A stretch of 64,000 bases of DNA, taken from the NCBI GenBank assembly GCA_032622095.1, contig CP136067.1, positions 197,124,052 to 197,188,051 of the forward strand, written 5' to 3'. Position 1 is the first letter of the stretch. Every line of letters starts with the position of its first letter. The position numbers and the translations under genes are program-made. The DNA comes from Siphonodentalium dalli (lineage: Eukaryota > Mollusca > Scaphopoda > Gadilida > Siphonodentaliidae). Below are positions 33,887-42,300 of this stretch, piece after piece. The notes under the pieces were generated by a model that ran no database searches, had not been told where the DNA came from, and worked only from the letters and a program-made list of their open reading frames with translations.

Positions 33887-34943
33887 TAATCTTTTATCAT
33901 CGATTTATTACGACCCATCTCACCGTTCATCCTATGGATCTGAATATAATTTGTATAAGGAAGTAAAAAATAAAATATCGAGAAAAAATGTCCGACTTTG
34001 GTTACAAAAACAAAATTCGTACTCGTTGCACAGGCCCAAACGAATAATATTTCCTAGGTCAAGAACAGAGTCTTATTCTGTAAATAAAATATGGCAGATG
34101 GATTTGAGTGATGTGCGAAATATATCCAAGCAAAATGACGGTTATTGCTACCTGTTGTTTTGCATTGATTGCTTTTCAAGATTTTTAATTGTTAAACCAT
34201 TAAAGAACAAGACTGGTGTTTCTATAATGAAGGCTTTAGAAATTATTTTTAAACAGCGCAAACGACCGAATGGTATACATGTTGATCGCGGAACCGAGTT
34301 CTACAACGCTAACGTTAAGCAATTTCTGAAGAAGAATGGTGTACATTTATATTCTACGGGAAATTATGACACGAAAGCCGCTTTGGTTGAGAGAGTACAA
34401 CGCTCTTTAAAGTCTAAAATGTATAAATATTTCTTCAAATCTAAATCTATGCGCTATTTAACAGTTTTGCCTAAATTGGTGAATTCCTATAATTCGAAGA
34501 TACACCGAGCGATTAAAATGGCACCGAAAGATGTCTCGTGTTTGACATCGCAAGCAATTGCAGCTAGAAATGAATCGAAGACTTATAAATTACCAGTTAC
34601 AAAAGCAAAATTTAAAGTGGGAGAGAGCGTTCGCTTGGTAAAATTAAAAAATAAGTTTGAAAAGGGTTTTTTGGCCAATTATACTTATGAAGTGTTTAAG
34701 ATTACGTATTTGGTACCTGGTTCTAAACCACATAGATATAAAATAGCTGATCTCAATTCAGAGGAAATATTGGGTACATTCTATGAGAGCGAGTTATCAC
34801 CTGTAACGATTGATTCTGATACTATGTGGAAAATTGAACGTGTATTAGAAAGAGATGGAGATCAAATAAAAGTTAGATGGAGCGGGTATCCAGCCAGTTT
34901 CGATTCGTACATTCCAGGAGAATGGATAACGACCTCAGATTAA
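33828..34943 (+). CDS. Retroviral-type integrase with C-terminal chromodomain, 371 aa
   Basis: Catalyses insertion of the element's ends with the 6-bp staggered cut seen as the cacata duplication. The rve catalytic core runs from about residue 85 to 205: the first Asp is in WQMDLSD (D92), the second in IHVDRGTEF (D153), and the Glu is in ALVERVQRS (E188). The D-to-E spacing is 35, the classical DD35E arrangement. All three residues are present. Residues 333-367 form a chromodomain (MWKIERVLERDGDQIKVRWS, GYPASFDSYIP), typical of Polinton integrases and able to read histone marks, which may guide insertion into silent repeats. I place the start at the ATG at 33828; an in-frame TTG lies 6 bp upstream. 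The gene overlaps the previous ORF by 59 bp and the next by 22 bp. Apparently intact. Confidence 0.93.
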   Translation: MPPKAKNRSFLNGHQTRQIDNLLSSIYYDPSHRSSYGSEYNLYKEVKNKISRKNVRLWLQKQNSYSLHRPKRIIFPRSRTESYSVNKIWQMDLSDVRNISKQNDGYCYLLFCIDCFSRFLIVKPLKNKTGVSIMKALEIIFKQRKRPNGIHVDRGTEFYNANVKQFLKKNGVHLYSTGNYDTKAALVERVQRSLKSKMYKYFFKSKSMRYLTVLPKLVNSYNSKIHRAIKMAPKDVSCLTSQAIAARNESKTYKLPVTKAKFKVGESVRLVKLKNKFEKGFLANYTYEVFKITYLVPGSKPHRYKIADLNSEEILGTFYESELSPVTIDSDTMWKIERVLERDGDQIKVRWSGYPASFDSYIPGEWITTSD

Positions 34944-35188
34944 AACGACAATCGTCAAAATGGACTTTTTTCAATAATAAAGTTTCCAAAGGACAGGTTG
35001 TATATATCAGTCAAGTATTTTTGCTTTATATAGTATGTGTTTCTGCTATAATAAATATTAGTATATACGGCGTGGACACACCATCTATTTGGATTAGTTT
35101 ACTGTCGGGCTCTGTTGGACTTTTGTCTCCGTTGCCTAAATTAAGTAAACATGGAAACGGGCCTGTTCTCGATCACTTTACCGTCTAA
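34922..35188 (+). CDS. Small membrane protein, 88 aa
   Basis: I choose the ATG at 34922, which overlaps the integrase end by 22 bp, over a longer frame starting inside the chromodomain. The N-terminus is basic (LRLKRQSSKWTFF). Residues 26-48 form a strong hydrophobic helix (VYISQVFLLYIVCVSAIINI) and residues 55-72 a second (SIWISLLSGSVGLLSPLP), giving a two-pass or hairpin membrane protein. It then overlaps the minor capsid ORF by 38 bp. Small membrane proteins in this position occur in other Polintons, with a role in the virion or egress suspected but not known. I cannot name a gene. Confidence 0.6.
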   Translation: MDNDLRLKRQSSKWTFFNNKVSKGQVVYISQVFLLYIVCVSAIINISIYGVDTPSIWISLLSGSVGLLSPLPKLSKHGNGPVLDHFTV

Positions 35189-36233
35189 TGTTTCTGGTGA
35201 TTTGTTCAGAAATTCACTATCTGAATATACTGTGAGTTTGCCTAGTGAGATTCGGTTACAGGAGGACGATTGGTATGTAGGTTTATCATCAGCCATTATT
35301 CCAACCAGATTTAAAAGCCCGCTCCTGGAACAAAGAAATTTTACCTTTTCCACAGATGATCAATCTTATGCATTTGTTTATGGAATAGTGGTGGATATGA
35401 ATTTCTTGACGCCAGAAACTGATTTACCACTTGTTAGAGATCCCAATTACGGTATTATTGCTAGGAAACTTCGGGTTAAAGGTCCGATTAGATGGAGGAA
35501 AAGTGTATTTACAAAGATTGAATATGGTGTTATTTTTGATGACAAATGTTCGTTCGAAGATTTGATAGAAAGGATGCAATTAGTTCAACGAAAATTAATT
35601 TAGCATTTTTACAAAGATTCTGAATTTATGTCAGAATTAGAAAAGACAAAATATAAATTAATAGATCCAGGTTTGCATTCAATCGATGCGAAAGAGTCAC
35701 AAACCATATTTGAGGATTTAATCGGGGATGTAGTGATTGACATTAAGGTGAGAAAACGTCAAAACGTGAACTACCTTTGTTTCACTAGAATGGCAAACCA
35801 TACAAGCATGTCTCGTTATTCGTTGGCGATGGATTTGCAAATTACAAGGACTTCTGAATTGGGATATCTTCTTAATTTGCATGAAAATTATCAACTAAAA
35901 TTAAAAGATACCGGTGGAAAATCCAAAGACTGTTTTTTAATTGTAACTAATCAATTGGATCATATAGACGCTCTTTATATTTATTCAGATATATGTACAC
36001 ATAGTATAGTAGGCGATTCTAATTCACAATTATTGAAAGTAATATGCCCACGTTCTGATGATATTGTATCAACATATTATGAATTCGCAAATTTGCAATT
36101 TTTTCCTATACATCATAAGAATTTTGACACTATTTCGATATATATTCGTGATTCTACAGGTATGCCACCTCCTTGGACGGATTATGGTAAAACTGTTCTA
36201 GTTTTATTATTTAAACGCATTTTGATTGGATAA
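35151..36233 (+). pseudogene. Minor capsid (penton-type, single jelly-roll) protein, interrupted by one in-frame TAG
   Basis: The Polinton minor capsid protein would form the pentons at the capsid vertices. The frame starts at ATG 35151 with LFSITLPSN and EYTVSLPSEI, followed by DDWYVGLSSAIIP. This N-terminal signature (F.(I/L)TLPSN ... W.VGL....P) is characteristic of the family. It stops after 150 codons at TAG 35601-35603. The same frame then continues without a break for another 210 codons to 36233, through ALYIYSDICTHSIVGDS, FFPIHHKNFDTISIYIRDST and TVLVLLFKR, which form the expected C-terminal half. The total of about 360 codons is normal for the family. The interruption is a single stop with no frameshift. 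It may be a nonsense mutation, a sequencing error, or stop readthrough; the downstream bases (CAT) do not fit the known leaky CARYYA context. Confidence 0.82.
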
Positions 36234-36286
36234 GGATTGATATTAAATATATATGTATATAAATAGATGTTTCATTATTTAAAGTT

Positions 36287-36652
36287 ATGGCGAATAGTCC
36301 TATTCCTATTTTTATAGGAGATAGGTATCAGAGAGGTTACGGACTTGGTTCTATTTTTGGCAAATTAGCCAGATCAATTGCGCCAATTGCAAAAAATCTG
36401 GGAAAATCTCTCTTAACAAAGGGTTTAGAAACAGCCACTAATGTTGGTAGCGATATATTTAGTGGACAAAATTTATCGGAATTTATTCGAACTCGGGGTA
36501 AAGAAGCAGCTTTAAATCTTTTACGGCCTAAACGTAAATTACAATATAATTCGGATATTCCATCAAAAAGACGTAAATTACAAGAATATTCGGATATTCC
36601 TTCAAAAAGACGTAGGAAGAGACGAAAAACAAAGCGTGATATTTTTGAATAA
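36287..36652 (+). CDS. pVI-like/core basic protein with amphipathic N-terminus, 121 aa
   Basis: Residues 18-60 are Gly/Ala/Ser-rich with regularly spaced hydrophobics (GYGLGSIFGKLARSIAPIA, NLGKSLLTKGLETATNVGSD), suiting amphipathic helices like those of adenovirus protein VI and its Polinton counterparts. The C-terminus carries two direct copies of a KLQ-(Y/E)-SDIPSKRR unit and ends in an RRKRRKTKR cluster, so DNA binding or nuclear targeting is likely. It sits immediately before the major capsid gene, whose ATG overlaps the stop region (TAAATG). The functional parallel is an inference from composition and gene order. Confidence 0.6.
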   Translation: MANSPIPIFIGDRYQRGYGLGSIFGKLARSIAPIAKNLGKSLLTKGLETATNVGSDIFSGQNLSEFIRTRGKEAALNLLRPKRKLQYNSDIPSKRRKLQEYSDIPSKRRRKRRKTKRDIFE

Positions 36653-37948
36653 ATGAATCCCAACAGCTGTCCAGTTTCTAAGAGTGAGGTGGATGTTTTT
36701 GAAATTCCACCTACTGTGGTAACTATAACAGACGGTTCATTTACAGAGAAACATCCATCGAATTCAAATTATTCAAATAGTAACGTACTAGAGTTCTTTT
36801 TAGAGTCTCCATCTGCACATTATGTTGATCTTTCGGAAAGTTATTTGCAAACCGACGTTAAAATATCGAAAACTGACGGTACCGTATTTGCAGGCGATCA
36901 ACACGCTTTTCCAGTAAATAATTTTCTTCATTCTTTATTCGAGAGAGCTGATTTATTATTAAACGGTGTAGAATGTGGAATTGGTCGATATTATGCTTAT
37001 AGATCTTACATAGAAACTTTCTTAAGTTCTACAAGAGAAAATCAATTAGAGAGAACAACTTTATTTATACCTCAGAAAGGTGGGACTTTGGATAATGTAC
37101 CGGGAGACATTCCCAGAGGTAGGCAGTTACTTGGAATAATTAAAGACGGTAATAATGCAAAAAAAATTCAATTATGCGGTAAACTACATTTGGACATGTT
37201 TAATCAACCAAAATTGTTAATTCCAAACGTACCCATAAAACTTCGACTGCATAGATCAAAGCCTACTTTTTGTTTACAAGGTAGTGCTGGTGATTATAAG
37301 ATTGAGCTGTCAGATACTAAATTGTTTGTACGAACCGTAGAGTTAAGTGATGTCACTTCAAATGAAATAAGCAAAAAGTTATTAAGTGGAACCAATGCTC
37401 AATATCCTTTGGATAGAGTTTCGTTAAAAACATTTAGCGTAGCACCTAGGACTTTAAGCTTGATTAAAGACGATTTGTTTTTGGGTGATCCATTTCTTCC
37501 AAAGAGAGTGTTAATATTTTTAGTAGATAATACAGCATTTAATGGTACTATAACATCTTCTCCTTTTAATTTTAAACATTATGATTGTTACGAAATGGAA
37601 TTGTCTGTTAATGGTAAAACCGTGAATGGACATAAATACGAACAAACTTTCGATGATGATTTATATGTAGGTTCATGTTACACATTTTTGAATTCTATAA
37701 ATAAATTATATTGCGAGCAATCTTTCAGAGTTAGTTTTTTTGATTATGCCAATGGTTTTACAACTTTCGGTTTTGATTTAACTGCCGATCATAATGCAGA
37801 TAGTTTAGTTTGGCGAGGTAGTGCACGGTTAAGCGCCAAATTTTCAACAGCTTTACCAGATACAGTAAATGTAATAGTATATGCCGAATATGATAGTTCT
37901 ATAGAAATTAGCGGGGAACGTAGCGTTTACACAGGTGGAATATTTTAA
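36653..37948 (+). CDS. Polinton major capsid protein (double jelly-roll), 431 aa
   Basis: Builds the hexagonal faces of a predicted icosahedral particle. Diagnostic stretches are LEFFLESPSAHYVDLSESYL near residue 47, NNFLHSLFERADLLLNGVEC near 88, YYAYRSYIETFL, the KLHLDMFNQPKLLIPNV segment near 178, YPLDRVSLKTFSVAPRT, and a C-terminal GSARLSAKFSTALPDTVNVI. The pattern of vDLs.sylq, sLF....l.lNg, and lrLdlf.....lpn.v.l.i.l.rs belongs to the family annotated in many animal genomes as F54H12.2-like protein. The length of about 430 residues is at the short end of normal for Polinton MCPs. Start at ATG 36653 directly after the previous stop; end 4 bp before the protease ATG. Intact. Confidence 0.9.
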   Translation: MNPNSCPVSKSEVDVFEIPPTVVTITDGSFTEKHPSNSNYSNSNVLEFFLESPSAHYVDLSESYLQTDVKISKTDGTVFAGDQHAFPVNNFLHSLFERADLLLNGVECGIGRYYAYRSYIETFLSSTRENQLERTTLFIPQKGGTLDNVPGDIPRGRQLLGIIKDGNNAKKIQLCGKLHLDMFNQPKLLIPNVPIKLRLHRSKPTFCLQGSAGDYKIELSDTKLFVRTVELSDVTSNEISKKLLSGTNAQYPLDRVSLKTFSVAPRTLSLIKDDLFLGDPFLPKRVLIFLVDNTAFNGTITSSPFNFKHYDCYEMELSVNGKTVNGHKYEQTFDDDLYVGSCYTFLNSINKLYCEQSFRVSFFDYANGFTTFGFDLTADHNADSLVWRGSARLSAKFSTALPDTVNVIVYAEYDSSIEISGERSVYTGGIF

Positions 37949-37952
37949 CATT

Positions 37953-38405
37953 ATGTTGAGCAACTTAGATATATCTGATGCATTAAAATCAGACTCAGTT
38001 TTGAATTCTATGATATTAGGCGTTTATGCTTTGGACGAATTACCTGATACTATTAAGCCGAACAGAGGTTTAATTTGTAATACTGACCCATCTTGGTTAG
38101 ATGGTGAACATTGGATATGTATATGGAAACGGGATGATAATTTTATAATATATTTTGATCCTATCGGATTACCTCCATCTGAGCAGTTGAAAATTATGTT
38201 AGCTAAATATGGTAGATTGTATTATAGTACAAATTATATTCAACATATATCTTCTTTTTTGTGTGGTTATTTCGTATTATATTATTTGTATCATACTTGT
38301 AGAGGATTGGATTGTCTATACGTTTTAAATAAACCCGGTTTTCATAATGATACTTACGTTTATAATTGGTGTAAACAACATCTACCCGTGTTGTTCGATA
38401 TTTAG
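37953..38405 (+). CDS. Adenain-type maturation cysteine protease, 150 aa
   Basis: Cleaves capsid and core precursors during particle maturation in this virus-like group (Ulp1/C5 fold). The catalytic set is visible: His53 in GEHWICIW, Asp69 in YFDPIG, Gln97 in IQHISSFL and Cys104 in FLCGYFVLYYL. The order His-Asp-Gln-Cys and their spacing match adenovirus protease and Polinton PRO. I start at ATG 37953 rather than an in-frame GTG at 37935, because the ATG lies 4 bp after the major capsid stop. The length of about 150 residues is compact relative to adenain (about 200). No lesion seen. Confidence 0.9.
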   Translation: MLSNLDISDALKSDSVLNSMILGVYALDELPDTIKPNRGLICNTDPSWLDGEHWICIWKRDDNFIIYFDPIGLPPSEQLKIMLAKYGRLYYSTNYIQHISSFLCGYFVLYYLYHTCRGLDCLYVLNKPGFHNDTYVYNWCKQHLPVLFDI

Positions 38406-38454
38406 TTTTTTTTTCTTCCTATAAATGAAATGCTTTTTTTATAATATTTTTTAA

Positions 38455-38718
38455 ATCAAAACGTCTTCTGACAGTGACTTCGAAGTTTCTCAGAAAGGAA
38501 AGAACAGAGGGAGTTTAAAAAGAAAACTTTTAGATAATTTGGCTGATATAGAAGAAATAGGACAACAAATTTCAATATTAGCTGATAAAAATGCAAAATT
38601 TTTGTATAGGATATCTAAATTGAATTCAGCTGATAAATTAAAAAAGACTCGTGTTAGATGTTATGAATGTAACGGAGATCATTTAAGACCAGACTGTCCA
38701 TATCTTAAAAAAGATTGA
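38455..38718 (+). pseudogene. Small zinc-knuckle ORF without an ATG, last gene of the block
   Basis: An open frame of 87 codons follows a stop at 38452 and has no in-frame ATG. The coding-like part begins at an ACG codon (38461), one base away from ATG, followed by an acidic SSDSDFE stretch. The middle is helical and charged (RKLLDNLADIEEIGQQISIL). The end has a CYECNGDHLRPDC cluster, a CX2CX3HX4C knuckle, one residue shorter in the second gap than the retroviral CX2CX4HX4C form. Zinc knuckles bind single-stranded nucleic acid. Loss of the start, non-ATG initiation, or a spliced leader are all possible; the first is simplest. Family not identified. Confidence 0.6.
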
Positions 38719-38807
38719 TTTGATTATGTTTGTTTTATGATATTTTGTATTTAATATATATTGATCAAATTAATGATATAATTGTGTCTGTTTATGATAT
38801 ATATATT
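38719..38807. other. Short AT-rich spacer between last gene and right TIR
   Basis: About 90 bp, mostly A/T (gtatttaatatatattgatc). It could carry a transcript end but has no clear signal. Confidence 0.4.
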
Positions 38808-39299
38808 ATTAATACTCATTAAAGGAACTAAATTGTGAAGGGTTCCACATTTCGTTTTCTACGAGACTCTGTAATATCGAGTTTTATGAGATCGAATAGT
38901 GTTACCTACAAATCTACAATAAAGAAGAAAAAGTTCCGACACTAACAAATATTCCATGTGTTTTAGCCTTGTGGTTTTTACATGCACGAGGTTATTCACT
39001 AGCGAATAATTCATCTCATTTAGGACTATTATTTTACTAACCTATCATTACTTAATAATACATGTATTCAATCGTACGTACTAATTCCTTCAAATAGTTA
39101 CTAGTTAGCCTGACTATATCATCTGCCTAGAAATAGTTTGCTTACTATACCATCTGCCTAGAAATAGTTTGCTTACTATTACCATCTGCCTAGAAATAGT
39201 TTGCTTACTATAACCATCTGCCTAGAAATAGTTTTTAATAAGTCTTACTATATCTCTCCTTCTATCAAGTATACGGAAAGATTACTCCTATACACTACT
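38808..39299 (-). repeat. Right terminal inverted repeat of the Polinton
   Basis: Inverted match to 26195-26690, ending ...TACACTACT at 39299, directly followed by the cacata duplication. It includes the four 32-bp subterminal repeats at 39112-39236. Unlike the left TIR it has no degenerate second module on its inner side. Confidence 0.95.
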
Positions 39300-39305
39300 C
39301 ACATA
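39300..39305 (+). other. Right target-site duplication of the Polinton
   Basis: cacata, identical to 26189-26194. The satellite resumes in register with ctaagcgcgatcac. Confidence 0.95.
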
Positions 39306-42300
39306 CTAAGCGCGATCACTATATTTGATGGCTCTGACGTGTTTGACCTTATAATGCACCACATACGCACAACTGTGCGTCATGTAGTGGAGATATTTGG
39401 ACAGGTACATCACCCTAGCATCTAAAAATGATGGGACGCAGCTGGGATTTTCAGAAATAGGTCATCACGGGAGCAGATACTAAGCGCGATCACTATATTT
39501 GATGGCTCTGACGTGTTTGACCTTATATTGCACCACATACGCACAAGTGTGCGTCATAGAGTGCAGTTATTTGGGCAGGTGAATCGCACTAGCATCTATA
39601 AATGATGGGACGCAGCTGGGATTTTGAGAAATAGGTCACCACGGGAGCAGATACTATTCGTTATCACGATATTTGATGGCTCTGACGTGTTTGACCTTAT
39701 ATTGCACCAGATCCGCACAAGTGTGCGTCATGTAGTGGAGATATTTGGACAGGTACATCACCCTAGCATCTAAAAATGATGGGACGCAGCTGGGATTTTC
39801 AGAAATAGGTCATCACGGGAGCAGATACTAAGCGCGATCACTATATTTGATGGCTCTGACGTGTTTGACCTTATATTGCACCACATACGCACAACTGTGC
39901 GTCATGTAGTGGAGATATTTGGACAGCTACATCACCCTAGCATCTAAAAATGATGGGACGCAGCTGGGATTTTCAGAAATAGGTCATCACGGGAGCAGAT
40001 ACTAAGCGCGATCACTATATTTGATGGCTCTGACGTGTTTGACCTTATGTTGCACCAGATCCGCACAAGTGTGCGTCATGTAGTGGAGATATTTGGACAG
40101 GTACATCACCCTAGCATCTAAAAATGATGGGATGCAGTTGGGATTTTCAGAAATAGGTCATCACGGGAGCAGATACTAAGCGCGATCACTATATTTGATG
40201 GCTCTGACGTGTTTGACCTTATATTGCACCACATACGCACAAGTGTGCGTCATAGAGTGCAGTTATTTGGGCAGGTGCACCACCCTAGCATCTAGAAATG
40301 ATGGGACGCAGCTGGGATTTTCAGAAATAGATCACCACGGGAGCAGATACTATGCTTTATCACGATATTTGATGGTTCTGATGTGTTTGACCTTAAATTG
40401 CACCACACACGCACAACTCTGCGTCATATGGTGGAGTTATTTCGGCAGGTGCACCACCCTAGCATCTAAAAATGATGGGACGCAACTGGGATTTTCAGAA
40501 ATAGGTCATCACGGGAGCAGATACTAAGCGCGATCACTATATTTGATGGCTCTGACGTGTTTGACCATATATTGTACCAGATCCGCACAACTGTGCGTCA
40601 TGTAGTGGCGATATTTGGACAGGTACATCACCCTAGCATCTAAAAATGATGGGACGCAGCTGGGATTTTCATAAATAGGTCATCACGGGAGCAGATACTA
40701 AGCGCGATAACTATATTTGATGGCTCTGACGTGTTTGACCTTATATTGCACCACATACGCACAAGTGTGCGTCATAGAGTGCAGTTATTTGGGCAGGTGC
40801 ACCACCCTAGCATCTAGAAATGATGGGACGCAGCTGGGATTTTGAGAAATAGGTCACCACGGGAGCAGATACTGTGCTTTATCACGATATTTGATGGTTC
40901 TGATGTGTTTGACCTTATATTGCACCAGATCCGCACAACTGTGCTTCATGTAGTGGTGTTATTTCGGCAGGTGCACCACCCTAGCATCTAAAAATGATGG
41001 GAGGCAGCTGGGATTTTCAGAAATAGGTCATCACGGGAGCAGATACTAAGCGCGATCACTATATTTGATGGCTCTGACGTGTGTGACCTTATATTGCACC
41101 AGATCCGCACAACTGTGCGTCATGTAGTGGCGATATTTGGACAGGTACATCACCCTAGCATCTAAAAATGATGGGACGCAGCTGGGATTTTCAGAAATAG
41201 GTCATCACGGGAGCAGATACTAAGCGCGATAACTATATTTGATGGCTCTGACGCGTTTGACCTTATATTGCACCACATACGCTCAAGTGTGCGTCATAGA
41301 GTGCAGTTATTTGGGCAGGTGTACCACCCTAGCATCTAGAAATGATGGGACGCAGCTGGGATTTTGAGAAATAGGTCACCACGGGAGCAGATGCTGTGCT
41401 TTATCACGATATTTGATGGTTCTGATGAATTTGAACTTATATTGCACCAGATCCGCACAACTGTGCGTCATGTAGTGGAGATATTTGGACAGGTACATCA
41501 CCCTAGCATTTAAAAATGATGGGACGCAGCTGGGATTTTCAGAAATAGGTCATCACGGGAGCACATACTAAGCGCGATCACTATATTTGATGGCTCTGAC
41601 GTGTTTGACCTTATATTGCACCACATACGCACAAGTGTGCGTCATAGAGTGCAGTTATTTGGGCAGGTGAATCGCACTAGCATCTATAAATGATGGGACG
41701 CAGCTGGGATTTTGAGAAATAGGTCACCACGGGAGCAGATACTATGCGTTATCACGATATTTGATGGCTCTGACGTGTTTGACCTTATATTGCACCAGAT
41801 CCGCACAAGTGTGCGTCATGTAGTGGAGATATTTGGACAGGTACATCACCCTAGCATCTAAAAATGATGGGAAGCAGCTGGGATTTTCAGAAATAGGTCA
41901 TCACGGGAGCAGATACTAAGCGCGATCACTATATTTGATGGCTCTGACGTGTTTGACCTTATATTGCACCACATACGCACAAGTGTGCGTCATAGAGTGC
42001 AGTTATTTGGGCAGGTGCACCACCCTAGCATCTAAAAATGATGGGACGCAGCTGGGATTTTCAGAAATAGGTCACCACGGGAGCAGATACAATGCTTTAT
42101 CACGATATTTGATGGTTCTGATGTGTTTGACCTTAAATTGCACCACACACGCACAACTCTGCGTCATATGGTGGAGTTATTTCGGCAGGTGCACCACCCT
42201 AGCATCTAAAAATTATGGGACGCAGCTGGGATTTTCAGAAATATGTTATCACGGGAGCAGATACTAAGCGCGATCACTATATTTGATGGCTCTGACGTGT

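Larger units (their letters stand above)
26195..39299 (+). mobile_element. Maverick/Polinton (virus-like DNA transposon), 13,105 bp, lacking polB
   Basis: The ends are inverted repeats of about 495 bp starting 5'-AGTAGTGTATAGG, flanked by an exact 6-bp duplication. The right third carries a packed same-strand block: packaging ATPase, core-like protein, unknown, integrase with chromodomain, membrane protein, minor capsid, pVI-like protein, major capsid, cysteine protease and zinc-knuckle ORF. Many of these genes overlap or abut. These are the hallmark genes of Polintons and adintovirus-like relatives. The protein-primed polymerase B normally found in them is not detectable; 26.7-31.4 kb contains no ORF above about 105 codons. 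The arms differ at only about five positions, so the insertion is recent on an evolutionary scale. Lesions are noted in the minor capsid gene and the terminal small ORF. Confidence 0.95.

Noticed and set aside
34877-34921. Longer start for the small membrane protein
   Set aside because: The extra 15 residues come from an alternative frame of the chromodomain. The ATG at 34922 gives the normal compact overlap.
35628-36233. Independent 201-aa gene after the minor capsid stop
   Set aside because: It is in the same frame as the upstream 150 codons with only one TAG between, and its content is the expected C-terminal half of the same protein.
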